A DNA stretch of 64,000 nucleotides, taken from NCBI RefSeq assembly GCF_040100845.1, contig NZ_JAZHSH010000001.1, positions 3,394,501-3,458,500 on the forward strand. The letters are read 5' to 3'. The notes under the pieces were generated by a model, which saw nothing but the letters and a program-made list of their open reading frames with translations, was not told where the DNA came from and made no database searches. This DNA comes from Chengkuizengella sp. SCS-71B (GTDB lineage Bacteria > Bacillota > Bacilli > Paenibacillales > KCTC-33759). The stretch's first letter is position 1, and every line of letters begins with the position of its first letter. The translations under genes were made by a program, and so were the position numbers. Positions 1 through 9,475 of this stretch are shown piece by piece.

Positions 1-123
1 TACGGAATACTAGTACTACCATTCAAATCTCATCAGTAATTTACAGTCCGTTCGACTTCTTGATTAACTGAATGATTACGGAATGTTAATACGTGGATAT
101 ATAAAACTTCTTACATTTATCAA

Positions 124-1359
124 ATGAGAAAGAGGGTGTTCCTAATTTTTAAAAATCTTTTTATGGAAACAAAACAAAAAACAAAAAACTTATTAAGATT
201 CTTACAACTAAAAAAACAATACACCCCTTTAGTTTACGATACAAATGATTTGAGAATGATTCATAAAAAATTAAAGACTACATTAGAACACCCTAAACCT
301 ACGAACACTATTTTTACTAATATTGAACTAGAGATTTTTAAAAAAATTCAACAAAAAACTAAGGCTAATAACCTTAACAATATTACACGCACCCAAGCAT
401 ACCTAGAAGTTTACAAGAGAAATTCTAACCTTCACTGGGCGTTTCTAGCTCATATGGTATCAAGAAATAGCGGTTGGAATATGACGGATTTAAAAGGAGA
501 ATTTCTCCCTAGATTACTTAACTCCGAAAAGAGACTAGCTACGTTTTTAATGCTAGAGAGAGCAAATGCACTTATCTTTCAAGATGCCTATCCCCAGTTA
601 TTATTATATGAGGAAAGTTTAAGTTTAAAAAAGAACTTATTTCATTTGTTAGATGCCTTTCATGTATCTAAATTTATGCGTCCCTTCTGGGATATTTTCT
701 GGAATAATCCACAACAATCTACTTTGTTAACTATCGCTCTTATTATTAATGAACAAAATTACATTGAAAAAAGAGTTGTCTTAAATCCGAAATATAAAGA
801 AAGAGTGTTGGACAAGTTTTATTTTAAAACACAATCCTTATTGCAACTTAATCAAATCCTCTTTCCAATGGTTTATTCTAGTCAATATGATAAAAAAAAC
901 TTAGTGGGGGTCACAGTTCAGAATTTTTCCAATCTTAAAGAAAGAATTGCAGTAGGAAAAAAACTATATACTATTATATATTGTTATCCTGATTATTATC
1001 AGGCCATTAGAAATTTCTCTAATCATGTTGCTCACTCTGGTTCTCGAGTAGATTACTGTCCTGAGTTATTTTCAAAAAAGAAATCAACTTCTTCCGACTA
1101 TACCATGCAAAAAATTATAGGATGTAAATTAAAAAAAGGAGCCGAACCGCTGTCCAGCCCCGAATTAACGGAAGTATGGTCTAATGTTCCTTTTCAGTCC
1201 ACAACGCAAGAGGATTGGTTTATTGATCTCTCTATGCTAAAACATTTTAAAAAAATAAAACCACCGATTACTTTGGAAATGACGCACAATTATTGCCAAG
1301 CTTTAAATAAAATAGAGTTAGCAGTTATGGCAGAAAAAATGTTGTTTGAAGAAAATTAA
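124..1359 (+). CDS. DUF2515 family protein (YppC-like)
   Basis: A 411-residue, probably cytosolic protein that I recognise as the DUF2515 family, typified by Bacillus YppC. The diagnostic stretch is at residues 87-120: ITRTQAYLEVYKRN followed by HWAFLAHMVSRNSGWNM. Further family-like blocks are FQDAYPQLLLYEES and FHLLDAFHVSKFMRPFWD. The function of the family is not known to me. The start is uncertain: the ATG at 124 has no clear Shine-Dalgarno, and an AGAGGGTG stretch lies just inside the ORF at about 130, so translation may begin slightly downstream. It converges directly on the flippase gene; the two stop codons abut with no spacer. Confidence 0.7.
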   Translation: MRKRVFLIFKNLFMETKQKTKNLLRFLQLKKQYTPLVYDTNDLRMIHKKLKTTLEHPKPTNTIFTNIELEIFKKIQQKTKANNLNNITRTQAYLEVYKRNSNLHWAFLAHMVSRNSGWNMTDLKGEFLPRLLNSEKRLATFLMLERANALIFQDAYPQLLLYEESLSLKKNLFHLLDAFHVSKFMRPFWDIFWNNPQQSTLLTIALIINEQNYIEKRVVLNPKYKERVLDKFYFKTQSLLQLNQILFPMVYSSQYDKKNLVGVTVQNFSNLKERIAVGKKLYTIIYCYPDYYQAIRNFSNHVAHSGSRVDYCPELFSKKKSTSSDYTMQKIIGCKLKKGAEPLSSPELTEVWSNVPFQSTTQEDWFIDLSMLKHFKKIKPPITLEMTHNYCQALNKIELAVMAEKMLFEEN

Positions 1360-3000
1360 TCAGCGATTTATGATACGTAAAACTTTTTGCATTACATTCT
1401 GAATTCTACCAGGCAAGTGACGAATATCATTTTCAGTTATCACTCTGAATTTAATCATGAATATTAAATATAAAATCCCAATAATCGATCCTAAAATGAC
1501 AGAGTGCACTGCATAAGTAACCCTCTCAATAGAAAACTGAATTATGGATTCGTTGAAAAGTATAATTAAATATCCAACACCAACAAGAAGCATGGACGTA
1601 ATTAGCGTGCCTATCCACTTTTTCCCTAATATCGTGTAAGAAACTGTTTTTTTCAAATAAAATAAGTTTAATATCATTACAATGGAAAAACTAATAGCAG
1701 TAGATAAAATGATTCCACCAACTCCAAGCCATGGTGCTAATAAAAAGTTCCCTGCCACTTTCAATACTACACCTAGCGATACATGAATCATCGGTCTTTT
1801 GAATTGTCCTAATCCCATTAAAATGGTACCTGATGTCATCATCAATACTTGGAATATTGTGCTAGCAGTTAAATAAACAATAACTGACGTTCCTAATGTA
1901 TTTTTGAATAATAATCCATTAATAGGCTCTGCTGCAATACATAATACTAAGATGACTGGCAAGCTGAAAAGAATAGACATTCTTAAAGCTAGCGATGTTT
2001 GACGATTTAATACTAACTGATCCTTTTTCGCATACGCCGATGAAATGATTGGGAGAATAGATTGACTAATCGCAATGGAAAATATGATCGGTAGCCCTGC
2101 TAGAGCCTGAGCTCTATTTTGCAAAATACCTAACATTTCTTCAGCACTACTATAACCTAACTTCCCTTCAAGCAATGAAATTACAGTTGAAGCGTCAATA
2201 AAATTAATTGCAGGGACAGCTATCGCAATCAAAATGACAGGTCCTGAAATTTTAAATATCATCTTATATATTTTTCTATAAGTTAATGATTTAGCAGCTT
2301 TTATCTCTTCTTGATTCTTTTCATTTGAAATAATATACTGCCCATCCTTAATATCTTGTTTTTTTAACCTCCGCCAATAAAATAACATGACTAATAATGC
2401 TGCAACCCCACCAACTACACCACCAAAAGTTGCACCAGCAATCGCCAATTGTTCTGTAGTGCCCATATAAAGTAAGAATGATGCGAGTCCTACAGAAACA
2501 ATGACTCTCACAATTTGCTCAACTATTTGTGAAATTCCATTTCCCATCATTTGTTGCCTACCTTGAAAATAACCTCTCATGATGGCAATGACAGGGAAAA
2601 ATAGTAAAGCAGGAGCAAGAGCACGAATCGCTAACACAGCATCCTTATCCTTTGCAATGTTAGTCGCATAATAATCTGAAGCAAACCAGAGCAATGCTGT
2701 CATAAAAAGTCCTGCAAAAATTGCAAACTTAATGGATGCAACATAAATTCGATGAGCTTCCGCAAATTTACCCAATGCCATCCGTTCTGATACTAATTTA
2801 CTAATTGCGACAGGAACACCAGCTGTTGCAATCATTAGTAGTAAAAAGTAGATCGAATTCGCAATCCCATAAGTAGCCATCGCATTGTCACCAAGCATAT
2901 TTTGTAATGGGACCCGTTGAAAAATTCCCAAAAAACGTGCAATAAAAGCCGCGATTGCTAATACCAATGTGCCTTTAATTAAAGAATCTTTTTTTGACAA
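1360..3000 (-). CDS. MurJ/SpoVB-type lipid-linked oligosaccharide flippase
   Basis: Polytopic membrane protein of 546 residues, polysaccharide biosynthesis family of the MOP flippase superfamily (SpoVB, YtgP/MurJ, YabM relatives). The N-terminus LIKGTLVLAIAAFIARFLG and the loop RGYFQGRQQMMGNGISQIVEQ are typical. About 13-14 hydrophobic segments run along its length, as the family expects. Members move lipid-linked cell-wall or cortex precursors across the membrane; which substrate this paralogue uses cannot be told from sequence. It starts at TTG behind AGGAAGGAAAG. It could be the vegetative MurJ or a sporulation paralogue. Confidence 0.85.
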   Translation of the reverse strand: MSKKDSLIKGTLVLAIAAFIARFLGIFQRVPLQNMLGDNAMATYGIANSIYFLLLMIATAGVPVAISKLVSERMALGKFAEAHRIYVASIKFAIFAGLFMTALLWFASDYYATNIAKDKDAVLAIRALAPALLFFPVIAIMRGYFQGRQQMMGNGISQIVEQIVRVIVSVGLASFLLYMGTTEQLAIAGATFGGVVGGVAALLVMLFYWRRLKKQDIKDGQYIISNEKNQEEIKAAKSLTYRKIYKMIFKISGPVILIAIAVPAINFIDASTVISLLEGKLGYSSAEEMLGILQNRAQALAGLPIIFSIAISQSILPIISSAYAKKDQLVLNRQTSLALRMSILFSLPVILVLCIAAEPINGLLFKNTLGTSVIVYLTASTIFQVLMMTSGTILMGLGQFKRPMIHVSLGVVLKVAGNFLLAPWLGVGGIILSTAISFSIVMILNLFYLKKTVSYTILGKKWIGTLITSMLLVGVGYLIILFNESIIQFSIERVTYAVHSVILGSIIGILYLIFMIKFRVITENDIRHLPGRIQNVMQKVLRIINR

Positions 3001-3123
3001 AGTAACTTTCCTTCCTGATTAATGATCATATTTTAAGAAAATGAATTATGGTCTATATAGTTTAGCTCCTTGAGAAAAATTCATATTAGCAGTTTTTACG
3101 CAGCAGAATGTGACTTGAAAATT

Positions 3124-3867
3124 TTATACTCCCAGTATGTATTCCTCTATTATTTTTGCCACTCCATCTTCATCGTTAGTCAACGTCACTATATCCGCTT
3201 CTTTTTTTATGATATCTTGAGCATTACCCATTGCAACACCAAGGCCCGCTGACCTAATCATAGCAAGGTCATTCATACTATCACCCATCGCTATGACCTC
3301 TGACATATCAAATCCTTTCCATTTACATAAAGCTTGTAACCCACTCGCTTTACTAATCCCTTTTGGATTTAATTCAATATTATTAGGATGCGAATTTGTT
3401 ATTTCCAAAGTCCCCCATGTTTTAATGGTTTCAAAAACTTGTTTAATCTTACTATCATCTTCAGTATAATAACCAAATTTTAACCACTGATAATCATCTA
3501 AATTATCTGTCCATTGTTCTTTATTAAATAACCCTTCCACAGTATAACCCCAAAACCAAGTATCATAGTGAAGTGCGATATCATGCATATCTTTAATGAC
3601 TTCAGATTCTAGCAGATGACGCTGCATTAATTCTTTTGGATTCTTCCAAACTTCACTTCCATTCACAGCCACAATAGGTGTATCTAGGTTCAGTTCATGA
3701 ATATAAGGCTCTATACTTTGATACCCTCTACCAGTTGCAAAACTAACAATAACTCCTTTATTCAAAGCTTTATCAATTGCAGCTTTATTCGCGAGCGAAA
3801 TTTCTCTATTTTCATTTAAAACCGTTCCATCCATATCCAAAGCAATTAATTTATATTTTTTTGTCAA
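3124..3867 (-). CDS. Cof-type HAD-IIB phosphatase
   Basis: A 247-residue cytosolic phosphatase of the HAD superfamily, Cof/IIB subfamily. Motif I is ALDMDGTVL at residues 9-17 with the nucleophile and general-acid aspartates. The lysine of motif III lies in the region before AMGDSMNDLAMI, the motif IV signature with GDxxND. The central C2-type cap is present. Substrates are usually sugar phosphates, pyridoxal phosphate or flavin intermediates and cannot be predicted. Translation starts at TTG after a strong TAGGAGGGAATGAC. It is a separate unit, transcribed towards the flippase gene. Confidence 0.88.
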   Translation of the reverse strand: MTKKYKLIALDMDGTVLNENREISLANKAAIDKALNKGVIVSFATGRGYQSIEPYIHELNLDTPIVAVNGSEVWKNPKELMQRHLLESEVIKDMHDIALHYDTWFWGYTVEGLFNKEQWTDNLDDYQWLKFGYYTEDDSKIKQVFETIKTWGTLEITNSHPNNIELNPKGISKASGLQALCKWKGFDMSEVIAMGDSMNDLAMIRSAGLGVAMGNAQDIIKKEADIVTLTNDEDGVAKIIEEYILGV

Positions 3868-4040
3868 GTCATTCCCTCCTAGGCTTATCTAGTATAAATT
3901 GAAGCTCTCAACAGTAAGTTTCTTTAGTTATTAAGTATAACATAACGGGTTTACTCGAACACTTTACATGAATTACAATAATTCCCATATAAATAAACTT
4001 AACATAAGGGTTCTTATTTGTTCATAATCATGGTAAGTTA

Positions 4041-4060
4041 TATTCGAGGTTATTCGACAT
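4041..4060. promoter_or_regulatory. Direct repeat with a Spo0A-box-like site before the AgrC-like kinase
   Basis: Two adjacent 10-bp copies, tattcgaggt and tattcgacat, lie about 100 bp before the kinase start. On the reverse strand the second contains TGTCGAA, matching the Spo0A box consensus TGNCGAA. A weak sigma-A-like promoter (TTAACA at 4074, TATTAT at 4099, spacer 19) follows. Binding by Spo0A is inference. Confidence 0.35.
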
Positions 4061-4159
4061 TAAAATACATATCTTAACAAAATTATTTCATATTATGGTA
4101 TTATATTATTAATGAAGGTATATTTTTAGTAGATTTTAAGTATAGAAAAGGTGAATGTT

Positions 4160-5503
4160 TTGATTGAAACTATTATGAATGTGTTGCCCATTGTTTTAAT
4201 ATATTCTATCCCTTGTTATTTTTTCTCCATTTGTTTTTCTTTCCTCTTTTGGGGTTTTTCACTAAGAGACCATTGGAAAAAAATACTTATCTTTGCTTCA
4301 ATAGAATCCCTATACATAGATTTTTTTATATTTGATCTACCTGCCTATTTTTATTTTATTAACAGTATCTTATCTTACTTCATTCTCTTTTTTTTAATAT
4401 TTAAAAACTTAAAATTCGTGCATAGAATTATTATACCTATGTTTTCATTTACAACCTTACTTTTCTTAGAATTATTCGTCGTTGTTTTTACTTTGAAAAT
4501 ATTATCTACTACTAGAGAAGAGTTATTAAATAACTCTATTAATATTGTTTATATTTCATTTCCAATTGTTCTAATCTTTTCTAGTCTGATTTATTTAATG
4601 ATTAAAACAGGATGGTCCATAGGACAAAATCTTACAACAACCATAAAAAAAAATCTAAAAATTTCATTATTATTTTGTATTTTATTTATTCAATTTATTA
4701 TAGTTACATTTGTAATAACAATAAATTATCTAGGATCATATCATAATTTATCAAAAACAATTTCTCTTTTATTATTTTTTACTATATTCTTAAGTCTCAT
4801 TATTTTACTAGTCACACTTAACACAATAAAACAAACTAAGAATGAAGCTGTGCAAATGACACAACAATTTTACATAGAAGACGTAGATAAGATGTTTACA
4901 AGTATACGTGGCCAACGTCATGATTTTTTAAATCATGTACAAGTAGTATCTGGTTTAGTGAAACTTCAAAAATATGATGAATTAAAAAAATATACTAAAG
5001 ATCTTGTGGGAGGGATTTCAGAGGTTAATGATATATTAGAGATAGGACATCCTGCTCTAGCAGCTTTAATTCAAAGTAAAACAATTATCTCACTGGATAA
5101 AAAAATAAATTTCCACTATCAATTTAAAAATTTAAATTATCTGTCATTAGGTGTAACATCAATAGACATTGTAAAAATCATTGGAAATTTAATTGATAAT
5201 GCTATGCAGGAAGTTGAACATCTATCTCCTGAAAATAGGTGGATTCAAACCAGTGGAAAAATAGAAAATAATAATTTATATATCAGTTGTAAGAACCCAT
5301 ATATGAAAACAAAGAATTTAATTAAATCACAAATTTTTAAGCCTGGCTTTTCAACAAAAAATAAATCTATGCATGAAGGTCTTGGATTATCAATAATAAA
5401 AGAGAGAGTAGATTACTATAAAGGCTCCATTAAAGTAAACACTACTGAAAATCAAGAGATCGAATTTAACATAAAACTACCAGTAAAATCAGTAGTTTTA
5501 TAA
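4160..5503 (+). CDS. AgrC-like GHKL sensor histidine kinase
   Basis: A 447-residue membrane kinase. The first ~220 residues form about six very hydrophobic segments, as in peptide-sensing AgrC/ComD/FsrC receptors. A short linker leads to the phospho-acceptor box RGQRHDFLNHVQVVSGL, the HPK10-type H-box of GHKL kinases, and then to the ATPase domain with IGNLIDNAMQEV (N box) and HEGLGLSIIKERVDYY (G2 box). I place the start at TTG 4160 because AAAGGTG at 4147 is well spaced for it; a GTG at 4151 overlaps that Shine-Dalgarno. It converges on agrB and the agrD-like gene, so it is the probable receptor for that peptide. No LytTR-type response regulator lies beside it. Confidence 0.8.
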   Translation: MIETIMNVLPIVLIYSIPCYFFSICFSFLFWGFSLRDHWKKILIFASIESLYIDFFIFDLPAYFYFINSILSYFILFFLIFKNLKFVHRIIIPMFSFTTLLFLELFVVVFTLKILSTTREELLNNSINIVYISFPIVLIFSSLIYLMIKTGWSIGQNLTTTIKKNLKISLLFCILFIQFIIVTFVITINYLGSYHNLSKTISLLLFFTIFLSLIILLVTLNTIKQTKNEAVQMTQQFYIEDVDKMFTSIRGQRHDFLNHVQVVSGLVKLQKYDELKKYTKDLVGGISEVNDILEIGHPALAALIQSKTIISLDKKINFHYQFKNLNYLSLGVTSIDIVKIIGNLIDNAMQEVEHLSPENRWIQTSGKIENNNLYISCKNPYMKTKNLIKSQIFKPGFSTKNKSMHEGLGLSIIKERVDYYKGSIKVNTTENQEIEFNIKLPVKSVVL

Positions 5504-5535
5504 AAAAATGTGACAAAAGGGTTTAATAATACTGG

Positions 5536-5661
5536 CTAGTCTTTTTTAATAAGTTTTTCTGGTATTATTGAATCACCAAATACTAATTTGTTTGAATAAG
5601 TAAATACAATTGCAAAAACAGACAAAACTACAGATAAGCACTTTGCTATTTTAGACTTCAA
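5536..5661 (-). CDS. agrD: AgrD-like cyclic lactone autoinducer prepeptide
   Basis: A 41-codon ORF too short for routine calling, directly downstream of agrB (34 bp). GGAGGTGA at 5667-5674 precedes tandem TTG codons; the second, at 5661, is best spaced. The peptide has the AgrD layout: a basic start MKSKIAK, an amphipathic/hydrophobic segment CLSVVLSVFAIVF, a short core TYSNKLVFG, then an acidic-proline tail DSIIPEKLIKKD resembling the DExxxPxEL tail of AgrD proteins. There is no cysteine in the core, so a lactone through Ser23 would be needed, as in known serine-lactone peptides (FsrC ligand, S. intermedius AIP). A ring such as SNKLVF is my guess. Confidence 0.68.
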   Translation of the reverse strand: MKSKIAKCLSVVLSVFAIVFTYSNKLVFGDSIIPEKLIKKD

Positions 5662-5695
5662 CAATCTCACCTCCAACAAATAATTAATTACAAGC

Positions 5696-6205
5696 TTATA
5701 ATCTCTTTGTTAAAAGAGATAATGCTTGTATCATATATGACAATGCGAAAATACTAGAACCAACAAATAAATTAATGGCTACAATGATAATCGAAACAAA
5801 CTTGAAATAACGAAGTATTTGTCTTGGAATCTGGGTATTAATGTGCACATTCACTGGTGCTCTGAACCATACAATAAATAAAGAAACAATATTCAATAAT
5901 TGTGTTACCATTAAATTAATGGAAATAAAAGAAATAAATATAAATACACATGAAGATATAATTGAACATACAACTAATGACTTAAAATGAAAACCACCTG
6001 AAAACGCCCTTAGTAATGCAAATGAAAAAAATGCTAAAAATATCTCCTTTAATTGATTGGTTATAATCCCTACAATAAAACATATCAATACAACAGAAAA
6101 TAGATTCAATAATATTTTCAATGCATATTCCATAACCTCCACGTCTGATGACGAATCATAATGGTTTATTTTGTTTGCAATTTTAGCTGACATTCTTTCA
6201 ATCAT
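5696..6205 (-). CDS. agrB: AgrB-family autoinducer processing protease
   Basis: A 169-residue membrane protein with about five hydrophobic segments. The AgrB signature is LLRAFSGGFHFKS at roughly residues 63-75, containing the conserved catalytic histidine. The cysteine at residue 80 (LVVCSII) is positioned as the catalytic cysteine of the family. AgrB cleaves the C-terminal tail of AgrD and forms the thiolactone or lactone. ATG start with AGAGG 7 bp upstream. It leads a two-gene unit with the agrD-like ORF, which converges on the AgrC-like kinase gene. Confidence 0.88.
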   Translation of the reverse strand: MIERMSAKIANKINHYDSSSDVEVMEYALKILLNLFSVVLICFIVGIITNQLKEIFLAFFSFALLRAFSGGFHFKSLVVCSIISSCVFIFISFISINLMVTQLLNIVSLFIVWFRAPVNVHINTQIPRQILRYFKFVSIIIVAINLFVGSSIFALSYMIQALSLLTKRL

Positions 6206-6618
6206 ACTTATGCCTCTACATAATAAAATTCTCTTTTTTACAAATCTTGAATTTATTCTACAATATTTTCACCATAAAGCACAGGTAATTATTGTATGTA
6301 TGTATAGTGATATTTTTATTTGCTTTTGAGAATAGATTATATAGAAGTCATAAAAAAATACTGATTGAGGATGGGAAGGGTTGACTAAAGTTATCATATT
6401 AAATCAAAAATTTTTTTTACTTTTTGAGTGGAAAATAATAAATCCTGAAGCTTATTTTTGACAAAATAAGTGTGGGGATAAAATTTGTTGAAAAGTAATT
6501 CTGATAGATTAACTTGAACCATACTTAGAATTCAAGATCAATTCGTTTTTTTAAACATAATATTTATTGAAAACTAACAATTTTATTTAATTATGTTTAA
6601 AAAATATACAATGCAATT
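6206..6618. other. AT-rich intergenic region with inverted repeats
   Basis: No gene is visible. It should hold the agrB promoter. Two inverted repeats stand out: an 8-bp perfect stem cttatttt/aaaataag at 6451-6470, and a 15-bp perfect stem at 6547-6561/6590-6604 with a 28-nt loop. The second may be a back-up terminator behind the kinase operon on the - strand. Confidence 0.5.
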
Positions 6619-6658
6619 GAAAGTGTAAAGATTTATACACAAAAATCTTTACACTTTC
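6619..6658 (-). terminator. Terminator overlapping the end of the kinase array
   Basis: A perfect 16-bp stem (6619-6634 with 6643-6658) and 8-nt loop. The last codons and stop (6633-6635) of the preceding kinase gene lie inside the hairpin, so the CDS ends within its own terminator. Confidence 0.75.
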
Positions 6659-8033
6659 TCATATATTGAATCACTCTCTTTTTCTTTGAATTAATTATAG
6701 GAAACGATAGAACAACCTCTGTCCCCTCTTGTTCCACACTAATGATTTTCAAATCCCCATTATGCTTTTTCATAATGTTGTATCCATAAGTTAATCCTAA
6801 TCCATGATTATTCCCGGTTTTCTTTGTTGTAAAAAATGGATCTAATACTTTATCTTGTATTTCTTTAGGGATTCCATTTCCGTTATCTTTCACTGATAAT
6901 CTAATAAACTTTCTATATTCTATTATTTCAATATTAATTTGAGGATTAGAGCAATTTTTTAATGCCTCAATAGAGTTATTTAATATATTGATCAAAACTT
7001 CTCTTATATGAGTTTCATCCCCATCAATCATAATATCATTCTCTGCTATAACTTTTACTTTTATTTTGTGATCATCTGTAATTTGTTGGAGACTTGTTAC
7101 AACATCTCGAATTAAATCAGCCAAATGAACATCTGAAATGATTAGATCTACATCTTCCATTTTTTCTTTTATTCTTACCGTCATCTCATTCATATGTTTT
7201 GTACTATTTAATATCTGATTAATAGTTATGTTTATTTGTTCATCATCAAAACTTCTCTTTGCTTCCTCAGATAATTGATTCACTAAAACATTAATCTTGG
7301 AAATTTCATTTTTTATCGTATGATTAATAATAGATGTTCCGGCGTTCATTGCTCTCTTAGTTTTATAAAAAACTTTTTGGCTAAGTTGCTGATTCCATCT
7401 TTTTGATATAACTTTCAGTACAAAAAATGTACATAATAATATAACTAGTAATAAAAGTGCAAAAAAATATAATGACTTTACTCCTTTACTTAATGCAAAT
7501 GGGAAATATATAAGACTTATGCAGCTGGTTATAAATATCATAATTGAAAAAGTTTTTACACTAGTTGAATTTAACCTTCTTTTCTCATTTATAACATACG
7601 GGAATGTTATATTTTTTTTCCTTAATATAGAAACTAAACAAAAGGCAACTAGAGAAGTTAAAACCTGCAAAATATAACCTTCCATTTTAAATAATGTTAA
7701 CTCAGGGGTGTAGATTAGATATAATAATACCTGTATCACACCATATACTAAATATCCAACAACTGCCATAATTATTGAATATATAAATTGTATACTAAAT
7801 AATTGCCATAATAGTAAAAAATATAATACTAAGTGAACTAAAGGTGCTACAGCCTCCATTTCTAATCCAACTCGTAAAGATAATGATACGTAAGATAAAA
7901 TTACACAAGAAAATAAAACTTGTGGCAAATATTTAGAAATACTTAAACGAAATAAAGAAAATACAATGAAAAAGTTAGCAATATATTCTATAGATGAAAA
8001 GAAAGTAAAATAAATAATATCTATTATGTTCAT
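6633..8033 (-). CDS. Membrane sensor histidine kinase, array copy 1
   Basis: A 466-residue kinase, last gene of a three-kinase array. Residues 1-200 carry about six membrane segments with almost no extracellular loop, suggesting a ligand that is membrane-embedded or peptidic. The H-box is NHTIKNEISKINVLV, the N box LINILNNSIEALKNC, G1 VKDNGNGIP and F/G2 FFTTKKTGNNHGLGLTYG, so it should be catalytically active. ATG at 8033 (a GTG at 8042 is also open) with AAAGGG upstream. The kinase half is nearly identical to array copy 3, while the sensor half is much more diverged. The cognate regulator is probably the LuxR-type protein at 11299-11898. Confidence 0.85.
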   Translation of the reverse strand: MNIIDIIYFTFFSSIEYIANFFIVFSLFRLSISKYLPQVLFSCVILSYVSLSLRVGLEMEAVAPLVHLVLYFLLLWQLFSIQFIYSIIMAVVGYLVYGVIQVLLYLIYTPELTLFKMEGYILQVLTSLVAFCLVSILRKKNITFPYVINEKRRLNSTSVKTFSIMIFITSCISLIYFPFALSKGVKSLYFFALLLLVILLCTFFVLKVISKRWNQQLSQKVFYKTKRAMNAGTSIINHTIKNEISKINVLVNQLSEEAKRSFDDEQINITINQILNSTKHMNEMTVRIKEKMEDVDLIISDVHLADLIRDVVTSLQQITDDHKIKVKVIAENDIMIDGDETHIREVLINILNNSIEALKNCSNPQINIEIIEYRKFIRLSVKDNGNGIPKEIQDKVLDPFFTTKKTGNNHGLGLTYGYNIMKKHNGDLKIISVEQEGTEVVLSFPIINSKKKRVIQYMRKCKDFCV

Positions 8034-8085
8034 AACTATCACAGCCCTTTTATAAATTACATAATTTTAAATAAAAAAATGTAAA

Positions 8086-9435
8086 CTAAAAACTCTCTGA
8101 TTTTCTCTTAGGAAACCATAAGGCTATCTCAGTCCCCTGTTGTTCTTCACTAATGATTTTTAAAACTCCATTATGTTTCTTCATGATATTGTAACTATAA
8201 GTTAAACCTAATCCATGATTATTTGATGTTTTCTTTGATGAAAAAAATGGATCTAACACTTTATCTTGCAACTCTTTTGGAATTCCACTCCCGTTATCTT
8301 TCACTATTAATTTAATAAACTTATTATCTTTTAATATCTCAATATTAATTTGAGAATTTGAACAATTCTTTAATGCCTCAATGAAATTATTTAAAATATT
8401 CATCAAAACTTCTCTGATATGAGTTAGATCCCCTTGAATTACAATGTCATCTTCAACATTCTTATTTATTGTGATATTACAATCTCTTGTAATAGATTGA
8501 ATATCCTTTGTCACTTCTTGAATTAAATTATATAAATTAATATTTGAAATAGTTAAATCTACGTCCTCCATCTTCTCCTTTATTCTCACAGTCATCTCAT
8601 TCATATGTTTTGTACTATTCAATATTTTTTTAATATTTTTTTTCATTTTCTGATTATTATCTTTCCCTTCAACGTCTTCAGATAATTGATTCACTAATAA
8701 ATTAATCTTAGAAATTTCATTTTTTATCGTATGATTAAAAATTGAAGTTCCTGTATCCATTGTTTTAAGTGTTTTGCTTAATACTTGTTGATTAAAATTA
8801 ATTTTCCAATTTTTTAAAATAATTTTTAATAATAGAATAATAAAAATTAATACAAATAATCCATACAAGATTATGAATTTTTGATTATTTAAGAAATAAT
8901 ACATTCCAACTACATTTATAAAACTCATTAGCACTAAAAATAAAATAGGAAGTTCAATTAAACTTTTAATAGTTTTATCCTTCTGATTAGAAAGCAATGA
9001 ATAGCCAATATTGAATTTCTTTAAGATAAAAACAATTATCATAGTAACTATAAAAGATAACGTTTGCAGTATATAAACATCAATTGAAAACAATGATAAA
9101 TCCGGCTCATTTAAAAATGAAATAATTATTATTTGGATGACTGAATAACCTGAATATCCAACGGCAGATACTACTATTGCGTGCAAAAATTTCAACCTAA
9201 ATAACTGCCAAAACAATAGAAAGATAAAAAACATCTGAAATATTGGGGCTAAATATTCCATATTAAATCCTGCTCGTAATGAGAATGATACATATAGTAA
9301 TAAAAGGCTTGAGAAGATTATTTTTAATAAATACTTAGATATAGACATTCTAAAAAATGTGAAAATTAAGATAAAACCAGCTGCATAATCAAGTAGTGTA
9401 AAAAAACAAAAATTTATAACATTAGAAAATGACAA
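8086..9435 (-). CDS. Membrane sensor histidine kinase, array copy 2
   Basis: A 449-residue paralogue of its two neighbours with the same plan: about six N-terminal membrane segments, H-box NHTIKNEISKINLLV, N box LMNILNNFIEALKNC (Phe in place of the Ser of the other copies), G1 VKDNGSGIP and G2 NNHGLGLTYSYNIMKKHNG. TTG start at 9435, eight bases after AAAGGTG, which lines the N-terminus up with the other two copies. It is the most diverged kinase domain of the three. It lies 52 bp before copy 1, so the genes are probably co-transcribed. Confidence 0.83.
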   Translation of the reverse strand: MSFSNVINFCFFTLLDYAAGFILIFTFFRMSISKYLLKIIFSSLLLLYVSFSLRAGFNMEYLAPIFQMFFIFLLFWQLFRLKFLHAIVVSAVGYSGYSVIQIIIISFLNEPDLSLFSIDVYILQTLSFIVTMIIVFILKKFNIGYSLLSNQKDKTIKSLIELPILFLVLMSFINVVGMYYFLNNQKFIILYGLFVLIFIILLLKIILKNWKINFNQQVLSKTLKTMDTGTSIFNHTIKNEISKINLLVNQLSEDVEGKDNNQKMKKNIKKILNSTKHMNEMTVRIKEKMEDVDLTISNINLYNLIQEVTKDIQSITRDCNITINKNVEDDIVIQGDLTHIREVLMNILNNFIEALKNCSNSQINIEILKDNKFIKLIVKDNGSGIPKELQDKVLDPFFSSKKTSNNHGLGLTYSYNIMKKHNGVLKIISEEQQGTEIALWFPKRKSESF

Positions 9436-9475
9436 TCTAGTCACACCTTTACAATAAAATAATTAAAGTTATTTA

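Noticed and set aside
5521-5571. aataatac/gtattatt inverted repeat as terminator between agrC and agrD
   Set aside because: The stem is only 8 A/T-rich pairs with a loop of over 30 nt and it crosses agrD codons.
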